The notes under the pieces are model-generated. The model was not told the DNA's origin. It did not search any database and worked only from the letters and a program-made list of their open reading frames with translations. From a virus: a DNA stretch of 60,327 nucleotides. The stretch covers positions 1 through 60,327 of the IMG/VR virus record IMGVR_UViG_3300032053_000079, one strand, 5' to 3'. Both the position numbers and the translations under genes were made by a program. Shown piece by piece: positions 46,714 to 53,927 of the stretch. Position 1 is the first letter of the stretch. Every line of letters starts with the position of its first letter.

Positions 46714-47619
46714 ATAGGACTACAAACTGCAAATTTTAGAGGAACGAATTGTTCGGGAGTAGATGGTACTAGTAATAGAACTCTAACATTAGCAAATACA
46801 TTAGAAACTGATGATGATAGTTTTTTAGTAGTAGTAAATGGACTTGTTTTAATTCCAACTGCCGATTTTACAGTAGACCATAATGCTTCTGCTTCTGTTA
46901 TTACTTTTTTAAATCCTCTTTTTAATGACCAATATATTTTAGTTCAGTATGGAGAAGGATTTGTTCAAACTACTTCTGGTTATTGTTCTGGTGATGATGT
47001 AAGAGTAATGACAAATATAACTACAACTGATGTTTCTAGTGCAGATATGACTAATCTTATCGCACAAAGTACGATTCAAGTAAACCAAGATATAAATGTA
47101 ACAGTTCATAGAGAATTTGTTAGTTATATAGACCAGACTAGGAATAATTACATAAACGGTACAAATACAGAATTTTATGTAAGAAACTGGAATGGTTATC
47201 ACTTAGCCGATTCAAATAATGATGGTTCGGTTACCACTTCAGATGTAATATTTTATCAAGTAACAAGTGCAGGTGTAGAAACACAATTAACAGTAAGTAG
47301 TATAGATGATGAAAATTGTAAAATAACTTTAAGTTCTGCACCAAGTCCAGGAAATAGGTACTATATAGATTATGCTTATTCAGTAGTTGAAGAAGATACT
47401 CCAGACCCTAGAGTAAAATTAGCTACTATTTTTCTAACTGCTGCTTATTGTTATGCTAAATTAAATATCGGTTGTGCTCCTAATGTTTCGTTTGGTTCTG
47501 TTAGAGTTACAAAAGATATGGATTCTTTTAATCATTATTATCAAAGATACTTAGATGTTATCAGTCAAATTAACTCTTTGGAGGAAGTTCACTCTAAATT
47601 GAGTGATAATACTTTCTAA
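46714..47619 (+). CDS. Head-tail connector protein, probable ATA start
   Basis: The open frame runs from 46702 to 47619 in frame. The first ATG is only at 47008, inside a well-formed domain. A GGGGGT ribosome binding site (46701-46706) lies seven bases before ATA at 46714, so initiation there is the best fit (301 residues). The N-terminal domain contains VVVNGLVLIPTADFTVDHNA and YILVQYGEG, a strand domain common in phage adaptor/fibre proteins. The C-terminal helices with DPRVKLATIFLTAAYCYAKL and SFNHYYQRYLDVISQINSLE resemble gp6-like head-tail adaptors. If ATA is not used, the product would be a truncated 203-residue protein. Confidence 0.55.
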   Translation: MGLQTANFRGTNCSGVDGTSNRTLTLANTLETDDDSFLVVVNGLVLIPTADFTVDHNASASVITFLNPLFNDQYILVQYGEGFVQTTSGYCSGDDVRVMTNITTTDVSSADMTNLIAQSTIQVNQDINVTVHREFVSYIDQTRNNYINGTNTEFYVRNWNGYHLADSNNDGSVTTSDVIFYQVTSAGVETQLTVSSIDDENCKITLSSAPSPGNRYYIDYAYSVVEEDTPDPRVKLATIFLTAAYCYAKLNIGCAPNVSFGSVRVTKDMDSFNHYYQRYLDVISQINSLEEVHSKLSDNTF

Positions 47620-48263
47620 TGAAAGTTTTTGTTGCTTTACCTGTTTTTAATTTGATAAATCCGAAAGTCAAAGACAATCAAAATGGATTTTTACATTCTA
47701 AACATACTGTTCTCTTTAATCAAGTAGTGGGTGCTAGTCCAGAACATGCAAGGTCAATTATGATTAATAAGTTCTTACAGACAGATTGTGAATACTATTT
47801 TACAATAGATACAGATATTTATTATCTAGGAGACTATTTAGATGTTATAGATAGACTAATTTCTTTAGATAAAGATATAGTAGGTGGACTTTATGTATAT
47901 AAAAAATCTCCTTGTTTGCCAGTTTTTAGACCAATTGATTTACAAGAAATATACGAACGAGATGGTAAATTTCCTGATAAATATGACTGGATAATACCAA
48001 ATGATGTCTTTGAGGTAAAATGGCTTGGAAACGGCTTTAAAATGGTTAAAAGAGAGGTTATAGAACGAATTAGAGAGAAGATTATATGTCCTAACTTACC
48101 TATGATTCATAAAGGAGAATACATTAGTGAGGATTATGCAATGGACTTCCGTGCAAGAGAATTAGGATATAAAATATTTGTTGATCCTACTATTAAACTC
48201 GGACATGAAGGATTACACATTTTTACTAGAGAAGATTTTATAAATAATGATAATCTTATTTAA
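47619..48263 (+). CDS. GT-A fold glycosyltransferase
   Basis: In this 214-residue protein the N-terminus MKVFVALPVFNLINPKVKDN, a helix with EHARSIMINKFL, and CEYYFTIDTDIYYL containing the DxD motif (Asp64-Asp66) form the nucleotide-sugar and metal site of GT-A glycosyltransferases. GGLYVYKK and a later SEDYAMDFRARELGYKIFVD segment, the acceptor-side acidic motif, also fit family 2-like enzymes. It sits between head-tail connector genes, so it is expressed with virion parts. It probably modifies virion or host-surface glycans. Confidence 0.75.
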   Translation: MKVFVALPVFNLINPKVKDNQNGFLHSKHTVLFNQVVGASPEHARSIMINKFLQTDCEYYFTIDTDIYYLGDYLDVIDRLISLDKDIVGGLYVYKKSPCLPVFRPIDLQEIYERDGKFPDKYDWIIPNDVFEVKWLGNGFKMVKREVIERIREKIICPNLPMIHKGEYISEDYAMDFRARELGYKIFVDPTIKLGHEGLHIFTREDFINNDNLI

Positions 48264-48265
48264 CT

Positions 48266-48619
48266 ATGGCAAAAATATGTTTACCAATTTTTTCAAAGGA
48301 AATAGATGGACTTTCTGAAACAGTAACTGTTAGAAGTGTTACAAAAACATATTCAGATTATGGAGATGCTACTGAAACAAATTCAGACGAGACAGGAGTA
48401 AAAGCAGTAGTAAATGATTTAAGTCCTGAAGAAGTAAAAGACAAAGAAGGTATTATGTTAGGATTCGATAAAAGATTTTTCTTTAAAGGAACTCAAACAG
48501 GACTTTCTAATGGCAATAAAGTAATTTATGATTCAAAAACTTATGAAATAGTTAAAGTAAATAAAAGTTCAGTTGGTGGAACTACATATGTAATAGAAGT
48601 CTATGGTAAAATAGTATAG
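48266..48619 (+). CDS. Head-closure / head-tail joining protein
   Basis: This 117-residue protein has a small barrel pattern: SETVTVRSVTKTYSDYGDAT, KAVVNDLSPEEVKDKEGIML, FFFKGTQTGLSNGNKVIYDS, KTYEIVKVNKSSVGGTTYVI. This order is typical of stopper/head-closure proteins (SPP1 gp16 / HK97 gp10 neighbourhood) that seal the neck. The place after the connector supports this. Confidence 0.65.
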   Translation: MAKICLPIFSKEIDGLSETVTVRSVTKTYSDYGDATETNSDETGVKAVVNDLSPEEVKDKEGIMLGFDKRFFFKGTQTGLSNGNKVIYDSKTYEIVKVNKSSVGGTTYVIEVYGKIV

Positions 48620-48626
48620 AGGTAAT

Positions 48627-48821
48627 ATGAGTAAAACAAAAGTCAAATTTGGTCGTAGGATAAATATTTATATTTCAATTGATACAATTGGAATGTTAGA
48701 TACACTTACTGGCAATCGTTCAAGATTCTTAGAGGATTTTATTATAGATTCTTATAGAAAAAAGACAAAAAGAATTGAGAAAAATCTAAAAAAGAAAGGT
48801 TTATTAAGGACTAATTCTTAG
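48627..48821 (+). CDS. Ribbon-helix-helix-like small protein
   Basis: This 64-residue protein is basic: KVKFGRRINIYISIDTIGML, then TLTGNRSRFLEDFIIDSYRK. Strand, helix, turn with N-R-S-R and second helix follow the ribbon-helix-helix plan of CopG-type DNA-binding proteins. It ends in KKKGLLRTNS. It may regulate the late genes around it. Confidence 0.5.
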   Translation: MSKTKVKFGRRINIYISIDTIGMLDTLTGNRSRFLEDFIIDSYRKKTKRIEKNLKKKGLLRTNS

Positions 48822-48827
48822 AAATAT

Positions 48828-48869
48828 TGGACTGGCTTTCTTTGTAATCCCAATAGCAGTCCATTTTTT
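48828..48869 (+). terminator. Hairpin plus T-run terminator
   Basis: TGGACT-G-GCT (48828-48837) pairs with AGCAGTCCA (48855-48863), nine base pairs with one bulge, followed immediately by six T. It separates the neck genes from the tRNA locus. Confidence 0.55.
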
Positions 48870-48926
48870 ATGATATACCAAATAACGACCAGCTATTATA
48901 ATTGAGTAAATATCTTCTTACTTGCT

Positions 48927-48997
48927 AGTATGGTGTTCAATGGTAGCATAATTCTTTTGTAATGAGTGGGTTCCAGTCCAATTCTGGATACCAACTT
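48927..48997 (+). tRNA. tRNA-Thr(UGU)-like gene, degenerate
   Basis: A T-arm is perfect: TCCAG (48972-48976), loop TCCAATT, CTGGA (48984-48988). An anticodon arm ATTC...GAGT with loop TTTGTAA gives anticodon TGT (Thr). D-arm TGTT/AGCA brackets CAATGGT. The acceptor strands AGT-A-TGGT (48927-48934) and ACCAACT (48990-48996) pair only with a bulged A, the closing pair of the anticodon stem is T-T, and spacer bases 8-9 are missing. It may be a decayed tRNA or a tRNA-like element. Confidence 0.45.
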
Positions 48998-48999
48998 AT

Positions 49000-49071
49000 G
49001 TTCCTGAAGTCTAAGTGGTTTGATGTCTGACTGTTAATCAGAAGGACTTGGTTCGACTCCAAGCAGGAACG
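49000..49071 (+). tRNA. tRNA-Asn (anticodon GUU)
   Basis: A full cloverleaf: acceptor GTTCCTG / CAGGAAC (seven pairs), anticodon stem TCTGA / TCAGA with loop CTGTTAA giving anticodon GTT, T-arm CTTGG TTCGACT CCAAG, discriminator G, no encoded CCA. Seven T follow as terminator. It decodes Asn codons, which are extremely frequent in this virus's sequon-rich surface proteins. Confidence 0.92.
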
Positions 49072-49628
49072 TTTTTTTAATTTGGAAAGATTTATAAATA
49101 ACATTCTTCTAATTTATTTAGGATTACAAGAATAAAATATGGAATATAAATTACTATCAACTAAAAAAGAGTCAGAACAGTTAAGCACTGTGTCTCTTAG
49201 GAGGTTTCTAATTAATTATTTAGTAATTGAACTGTTCTGAGGTTTGGTGTTCAGTAGGGCAAATAGTTTAGAGAACTTAAAGAAGTGACACTATGACGCA
49301 TAAACATTTATCTTGAACCTAGGGGAATTAGTACTTTACCCTGAAAATAAAGCGAGTAACATGACACAGATAAGAATAATTAATTACTGGCAGACTATGA
49401 GTAACACACTGATAAAGACTATAACTCTGGATAAACTAACTGGGTAATACTCTTAACCGATAGGTTTATAAATGATTAGTTGTCATGCCGTTGAGACTCA
49501 CCTATGATTATGGCAGATAGGAGAAGACATTACTTATAAGTCTGATAAATAATAAAATAAAAAATCAAAAAATTAAGTATAGTCTATATGTCTTAAATAA
49601 AAAAAGTTCCATAGGAAATGATTGTGTT
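49072..49628 (+). other. Noncoding locus with TATA boxes and inverted repeats
   Basis: This is a gene-poor interval of more than 500 bases. A T-run ends the tRNA, then AAAGATTTATAAATA (49087-49101) is a strong TATA box. TCAGAACAGTT (49172-49182) pairs perfectly with AACTGTTCTGA (49230-49240). Two similar segments begin GAGTAACA (about 49354 and 49399). A second TATA box lies at 49465-49472 (TTTATAAA), followed by TGCC/GGCA and CCTAT/ATAGG pairs. A 33-codon frame (49139-49240) coincides with the first inverted repeat but has no ribosome binding site. One or two untranslated RNAs are likely. Confidence 0.5.
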
Positions 49629-49937
49629 ATGGTAAAAAAATGTCTATGTTGTCAAAGTATTGTAGAAGAATTAATAGATAGAAAATGTAAATATTGTCTT
49701 AATAGTTTTATCTGCCAATCTTGTGGCAAACTTACATTAAACACTGAAGAATCAAAACATCCATTGAATTGCAACTCTTGTTCTAGTAAAATAGATTTTA
49801 ATAATCGTTTAGGAAAAGAATGTCTTTTTAATCGTTATTTATATAGTGGTGGAAAAGAGATAATAGAAAGAGATACAAATAGACTAGTTCAAGTCATTAA
49901 AAAAGGAAATAGAGAAGAAATTACTACATTCAAATAA
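49629..49937 (+). CDS. Cysteine-rich multi-zinc protein
   Basis: This 102-residue protein has five Cys pairs: CLCC near the start, CKYC, CQSC, then CNSC, and a later single Cys, spaced like two or three zinc ribbons (KKCLCCQSIVEELIDRKCKY, FICQSCGKLT). The C-terminal third is basic and Arg-rich. It may bind RNA or DNA. It lies alone between the noncoding locus and the tail-completion genes. Confidence 0.5.
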   Translation: MVKKCLCCQSIVEELIDRKCKYCLNSFICQSCGKLTLNTEESKHPLNCNSCSSKIDFNNRLGKECLFNRYLYSGGKEIIERDTNRLVQVIKKGNREEITTFK

Positions 49938-49938
49938 G

Positions 49939-49975
49939 TTGTGTAAATTATAAATAAACATAAAAGTTTATATAC
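49939..49975 (+). promoter_or_regulatory. Promoter with TTGTGTAA element and TATA box
   Basis: TTGTGTAA (49939-49946) lies about 27 bases before AGTTTATATAC (49965-49975). The predicted start near 49996 falls at the first base of a hairpin in the leader of the tail-completion gene. Confidence 0.6.
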
Positions 49976-49996
49976 TTCTATCCTTTTTTAATTCTG

Positions 49997-50031
49997 TAAT
50001 CCTGTGGATTATAAATAAATTGCTGTGCAAT
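49997..50031 (+). promoter_or_regulatory. Twin hairpins with identical TGT loops in the mRNA leader
   Basis: TAATCC-TGT-GGATTA (49997-50011) and ATTGC-TGT-GCAAT (50019-50031) are two perfect short hairpins separated by seven bases, filling the 41-base leader between the predicted start and the ATG at 50037. There is no ribosome binding site. They may control translation or stability of the tail operon message. Confidence 0.5.
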
Positions 50032-50036
50032 AAAAA

Positions 50037-50495
50037 ATGAGTATATCTAAAAGTACCTACGAAACTGATATTTGGAAATTAATTTATGATAGGGTAAAGG
50101 CTCAAGTTACTAGTGTTACATTAACAGATTCTTCAACTCAAACTATTCAAATATATACTACTTCTTTTCCAGATAAACAAATTGATTCGGAATCAGATTA
50201 TCCTGTCTTAATTGTTGATCCATTAGAATTAAAATGGACAGATTTTACATTAACTAAAAAACAAGTAGAAGGGTCTTTTACTATAGACATTTATACAACT
50301 AAATCAGAATCTGCTGATAGATTTAGACAAGTGATTATAGACTCTATTGAGACTTATAGACCTACTTTAAAAGGATTAGGAATGGATTTTGTAAATTTAA
50401 GTTCTACTAATAGCGATGAAGCAATGCGTGGTGGTTTCAAAGTTCATTTGAGAAGTTGTATATTTAGTTTTAATTGGAGGTTTACAAAAACTTAA
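50037..50495 (+). CDS. Tail-completion / tail terminator protein
   Basis: This 152-residue protein runs KSTYETDIWKLIYDRVKAQV, SFPDKQIDSESDYPVLIVDP, GSFTIDIYTTKSESADRFRQ, then helix DSIETYRPTLKGL and strands HLRSCIFSFNWRFTK. It is an alpha/beta protein of the size and order of tail terminators that cap the tail tube and join it to the head. Position after neck genes and before the gp10-like and tube genes agrees. Confidence 0.55.
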   Translation: MSISKSTYETDIWKLIYDRVKAQVTSVTLTDSSTQTIQIYTTSFPDKQIDSESDYPVLIVDPLELKWTDFTLTKKQVEGSFTIDIYTTKSESADRFRQVIIDSIETYRPTLKGLGMDFVNLSSTNSDEAMRGGFKVHLRSCIFSFNWRFTKT

Positions 50496-50984
50496 ATGGG
50501 AATAATCTATAAAAAATATTCAAATAGAAAAGATGGAAGATTTAGAGAGAACCTTGATTTTTTTAATGTTCTAAAAATTTTTAGAAAAGAAAAAATTATT
50601 GCATTACGTAAGAAATATAAATCTTATTGGTATATTATAATGCTACCCACCAATCTTCCAATAAGAGAATTATGTATTCTAGATATGAGAACAAGAAAGA
50701 AAACAGATTTTCAATCTCTTTGTGAGGATGATTATCATGCTCATGATTGGATTACATTACCAATAAATGAAAAATATCTTAAATGTAAAGGAGGAAAAAT
50801 GTGTCTTTCTTTTAGATTATTATCAGATAAAGAATGGGAAGTTTCTCAAATCACTTCTTCTAAAGAATATTCTAAAAAAATATCAAAATTGTTGGATATG
50901 AAAGGACATAATGAATGTAATCGTATTAAAGATTATTTTAATATTAAAAATTCAATTAAATTATCTAAAGGATTTATAAAATGA
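50496..50984 (+). CDS. Protein of unknown function in the tail operon
   Basis: This 162-residue, lysine-rich protein with aromatic strands (KYKSYWYIIMLPTNLPIREL, DWITLPINEKYLKCKGG, KEWEVSQITS) starts one base after the preceding stop. It does not resemble tail proteins I know and may be a cargo gene like the glycosyltransferases and methyltransferase in this region. Confidence 0.4.
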   Translation: MGIIYKKYSNRKDGRFRENLDFFNVLKIFRKEKIIALRKKYKSYWYIIMLPTNLPIRELCILDMRTRKKTDFQSLCEDDYHAHDWITLPINEKYLKCKGGKMCLSFRLLSDKEWEVSQITSSKEYSKKISKLLDMKGHNECNRIKDYFNIKNSIKLSKGFIK

Positions 50985-51484
50985 TGCAAGTAAGAGTAAC
51001 TAATCTGAAAGAAGTTCAAAAATTTTTGAACAAATTGCCAAAAGAGTTGCAAACAGAAGTAAGAGACATTGGAATACCTAAAGTAACAAAGGAATTACAA
51101 AAGTTAATTAAATTTCATTATACAATGGCAGGATATGGAACTGGTATACTTTCAACAGGTGCTGGATTAAGAAGTATTGAATTCAAGAAAACAGATAGAG
51201 GATCAGTTATTAATATTAATTCTGCTTATTTGGCGGGAATAGAAAAAGGATTGTTTGACTCACACTGGGTTTCTATGGATACAATTGAAGCACATAGAGC
51301 ACATCCAGGAAGCACAGTAGGAATGAAAGCACCAGAAGGATATGTCTTTTCAAGACCACCTATTTGGTGGCAATATAAGGGTCCTTTTGTTGAACCTGCT
51401 ATGATTAAATTTAGAGAAATATTACCAAATAGACTAAACTCAATGATAAAAAAAGCAATAAATAATGCAAGAGGAAAAAGATAA
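50981..51484 (+). CDS. HK97 gp10-like tail/neck protein
   Basis: In this 167-residue protein LKEVQKFLNKLPKELQTEVR followed by a long helix, GAGLRSIEFKKTDRGSVINI, a Y/L-x-GI-E-x-G strand (AYLAGIEKGLF), and PPIWWQYKGPFVEPAMIKFR near the end form the standard gp10-like arrangement (helix, strands, then F..PA helix). These proteins act in head-tail joining. It is coupled by four bases upstream. Confidence 0.7.
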   Translation: MMQVRVTNLKEVQKFLNKLPKELQTEVRDIGIPKVTKELQKLIKFHYTMAGYGTGILSTGAGLRSIEFKKTDRGSVININSAYLAGIEKGLFDSHWVSMDTIEAHRAHPGSTVGMKAPEGYVFSRPPIWWQYKGPFVEPAMIKFREILPNRLNSMIKKAINNARGKR

Positions 51485-51485
51485 A

Positions 51486-51764
51486 ATGAAAATACAAGAA
51501 GAAAAAAGCAAGAAAAAGTTTAAGGGTAAAAGGTTATTGGAATGCGGTTTTCCTTTTTATACTCCTAATTTTTATATTGAATTTTCTTTAGGAGAACTTA
51601 AAAGATTTGTTTCTTTATCGGAAGAAATATTTTCTAAAGAAATAGATAGAAATTTATTATTAATACCTACTAAAGAAAAATATAGAAAAAAAATAGTTAT
51701 GATTAAGATAATTAAAAATATAGGAGGTGGCGAACATTCCAGCAAAATTAGAGGAAATCCATAA
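51486..51764 (+). CDS. Small basic protein, unknown function
   Basis: This is a 92-residue protein from the ATG at 51486, directly after the gp10-like stop; an ATG at 51465 would overlap it. Lysine-rich start (MKIQEEKSKKKFKGKRLLEC), strand FPFYTPNFYIEFSLGELKRF and a glycine-rich end (NIGGGEHSSKIRG). Not recognised. Confidence 0.4.
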   Translation: MKIQEEKSKKKFKGKRLLECGFPFYTPNFYIEFSLGELKRFVSLSEEIFSKEIDRNLLLIPTKEKYRKKIVMIKIIKNIGGGEHSSKIRGNP

Positions 51765-51879
51765 ATCTATTGTAGGAAGTTTAAGAGGAAAGATAAATCC
51801 AAGAACTAAAAAAACATATACAGAAGATGACTTTTGGAAAATAGCAAATGCTGTATATTCTAGATTAAAGGAGAAGTGA
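51727..51879 (+). CDS. 50-residue protein with GTG or ATT start
   Basis: This frame from GTG 51727 or ATT 51736 ends TGA at 51877. AGGAGGT (51722-51728) overlaps the GTG but lies seven bases before ATT, so the start is unclear. IPAKLEEIHKSIVGSLRGKI and KKTYTEDDFWKIANAVYSRL are well-formed helical segments resembling short phage proteins in the neck region. Confidence 0.45.
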   Translation: MANIPAKLEEIHKSIVGSLRGKINPRTKKTYTEDDFWKIANAVYSRLKEK

Positions 51880-51917
51880 TGAAAGAATCTAAATGGAATA
51901 AATTTAAGGATAAATAA
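51879..51917 (+). CDS. 12-codon micro-ORF tiled between two genes
   Basis: MKESKWNKFKDK, sharing TGATG with the preceding stop and TAATG with the methyltransferase start. It may serve translational coupling rather than make a functional peptide. Confidence 0.25.
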   Translation: MKESKWNKFKDK

Positions 51918-52546
51918 TGACTATTCTACTTAATCTCGGTAGTGGAAAATATCCTCTTAAAGGATTTACAAATATAGACATTTGGGAAATGCCAAATGTA
52001 GACTTAGTCTGTGACATTCTTGAATTACCTTATGAAGATAATTCTGTTGATGAAATAAATTGTGGACACTGCATAGAACATTTAACTATGGAAAATGCTA
52101 GACTAGGACTTAAAGAATGGATTAGAGTGCTAAAAAATGGTGGAACTATTGGAATAGTAGTGCCAGAAAAAGATTTAACTCCAAAAAATATGATAGATGG
52201 ATTAGATATGCCTGAAAATCCATATAGCAAACATTTATCTTACTGGAATCTTGAAATGTTAAAAAATGAAGTAAAAAATGCTGGTTTTGAAGATATAGAA
52301 GAAATTAATATAGATACTTATCCTTATCTCGTTGCTAGACCTAAATGGCAAGTCGGAGTTACTGCAAGAAAAGGAGGTAAAATTACTAATATGAAAAAAG
52401 AAAAATCTAAGAGGCAAGAAGTAGAAATAAAAACAGAAATACCAAAGTTTAATCCAAGAGAAGAATCTTGGTGTAAACATGAAAAAAAGGTTGTTTACAA
52501 TCCAACTAAGAAACTGCATTGCCCTCGTTGTGGAGGTTTATTGTAA
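51917..52546 (+). CDS. SAM-dependent methyltransferase with C-terminal zinc motif
   Basis: This 209-residue protein is a class I methyltransferase. Motif I is LLNLGSGKYPLKGFTNIDIW (residues 4-23), the acidic loop is VDLVCDILELPYEDNSVDE (28-46), then CGHCIEHLTMENARLGLKEW and RVLKNGGTIGIVVPE (the post-motif strand). After a lysine linker, the C-terminus SWCKHEKK...LHCPRCGG is a zinc-binding tail. Similar enzymes occur in glycan-synthesis clusters. It is followed at once by a glycosyltransferase, so sugar or glycoprotein methylation is likely. Confidence 0.7.
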   Translation: MTILLNLGSGKYPLKGFTNIDIWEMPNVDLVCDILELPYEDNSVDEINCGHCIEHLTMENARLGLKEWIRVLKNGGTIGIVVPEKDLTPKNMIDGLDMPENPYSKHLSYWNLEMLKNEVKNAGFEDIEEINIDTYPYLVARPKWQVGVTARKGGKITNMKKEKSKRQEVEIKTEIPKFNPREESWCKHEKKVVYNPTKKLHCPRCGGLL

Positions 52547-53280
52547 TGGCAAATCCACGAATTTTATTGGGAGTTCCTACTTATGAAGGAAAAGAATATA
52601 TCTTAGAAAGATTCATAGATAGAATAAAAAATCTAACTTATGATAACTATGATATACTAATTGTAGATAATTCAAAAGACGATGATTACTTTAATAAAAT
52701 AAAAAGTTTAGGAGTTCCTGTAATTAAGTCTAAGTGGGATGAAAGGTCTAAGATTAGATTAACTAATGCACAAAATTTACTTAGACAAAAAGTTTTAGAT
52801 GAAGGTTATGACTATTTATTTAATTTAGAACAAGACTTAATTCCACCCGTTGATATAATTGAAAAATTATTATTTCATAAAAAAGAAGTAATAAGTGGAT
52901 GGTATTATATCACTTCAATTCCAAGACCATGTCTTAGTCAAACATGGCAATTAGTAGATATGCAATTTGCTTCAAGACCTGTATTAATGACTGAAATGGC
53001 TAAAGAAAGACTAATGAAATGTTTTCTTGGAAGTTTTGGATGTAGTTTAATATCTCGTTCTGTTTTAGAGAAGATTAAATTTAGAGTATACAAAACATTT
53101 AGCCAACATGCAGATACATGGTTTTACTTTGATTGTGATAAATTAAAGATACCAGTTTATGCAGATACCGACTTGTTAATACCTCACTTTCAGGATTTCA
53201 AATGGGAAGAGATAGTTAGTAATGATAAATCAATAGAATTAGAAATGATGAAACTAAAATTGGAGGAAGGATTAGATTAA
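52546..53280 (+). CDS. Family 2-like glycosyltransferase
   Basis: This is a 244-residue protein from the ATG at 52546, sharing TAATG with the methyltransferase stop. MANPRILLGVPTYEGKEYIL and YDILIVDNSKDDDYFN are the GT2 nucleotide-binding start. YLFNLEQDLIPP holds the acidic sugar-nucleotide motif (Glu95-Asp97), and LIPHFQDFKWEEI comes late. With the preceding gene it forms a glycan-modifying pair placed just before the tail tube gene. Confidence 0.75.
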   Translation: MANPRILLGVPTYEGKEYILERFIDRIKNLTYDNYDILIVDNSKDDDYFNKIKSLGVPVIKSKWDERSKIRLTNAQNLLRQKVLDEGYDYLFNLEQDLIPPVDIIEKLLFHKKEVISGWYYITSIPRPCLSQTWQLVDMQFASRPVLMTEMAKERLMKCFLGSFGCSLISRSVLEKIKFRVYKTFSQHADTWFYFDCDKLKIPVYADTDLLIPHFQDFKWEEIVSNDKSIELEMMKLKLEEGLD

Positions 53281-53332
53281 TACTTTTATGTCGTAAGACA
53301 TTCAAGACAATTAAATTTACAAGGAGGTTAAA

Positions 53333-53893
53333 ATGACAGCACCAGACTCATGGACAGAAGTAGCTTTAATCAATTTGAACGATGGAACTACAGATATGTC
53401 TATTAATGCAATAACTGAAACAATAGACATCTCTCAAGGTGATAAACCAGTAGATCATATTGCTACACTTAGTGGTGGCAGACTTAGAAAAATAAGTCCT
53501 GAAGAAGACACAGAAATTACATTTGAAGGTTATCCAATTGCTATTGGAGACAAAGATGCAACAAGCCAAGATGGACTAGATTTGTTCTTTCATGGAGGAA
53601 CAGATACAGTAGCACCATTTAGTGTAAGTTCTAGTTTGACAAGAACTGTTTTCACTGTAACAATTATGTGGACAGATGGAACAGCAACAAGTGCAACAAA
53701 TTCAATCACTTCAGGAAATTATGCACTTAGATATAATTTCGCAAATTGTGATATGACAAGTTGCAAACCTAGTTTCACAGATGGAATATTGAAAGCAACT
53801 TATACATTCAAATGTGCACCTAGAAATAAGACAGGAACTAGTAACATAACTGTAGAAAGTACAGATGGAACAGTAAGTATGGCTACAATTTAA
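53333..53893 (+). CDS. Major tail tube protein
   Basis: This 186-residue protein has a strong AAGGAGGTTAAAATG start. SWTEVALINLNDGTTDMSIN, DISQGDKPVDHIATLSGGRL, EDTEITFEGYPIAIG and KATYTFKCAPRNKTGTSNI form an all-beta tube subunit with the usual T/S/G richness. Its position, immediately upstream of the tail chaperones and tape measure, is diagnostic. Strong ribosome binding fits a highly expressed virion protein. Confidence 0.8.
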   Translation: MTAPDSWTEVALINLNDGTTDMSINAITETIDISQGDKPVDHIATLSGGRLRKISPEEDTEITFEGYPIAIGDKDATSQDGLDLFFHGGTDTVAPFSVSSSLTRTVFTVTIMWTDGTATSATNSITSGNYALRYNFANCDMTSCKPSFTDGILKATYTFKCAPRNKTGTSNITVESTDGTVSMATI

Positions 53894-53927
53894 ATTTTAT
53901 TCGATTGAATAGAATACTGAATAGAAA

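Noticed and set aside
48828-48863. TGGACTG / CAGTCCA as the acceptor stem of a third tRNA
   Set aside because: Only 36 bases are enclosed, with no anticodon or T arm; the following T-run fits a terminator instead.
49139-49240. 33-codon frame in the noncoding locus
   Set aside because: There is no ribosome binding site, no neighbouring overlap, and its end coincides with a perfect inverted repeat, so RNA structure explains the region better.
49150-49560. Group I intron or RNase P / SRP RNA
   Set aside because: I could not find the conserved core elements of these RNAs, and the flanks do not form a split gene.
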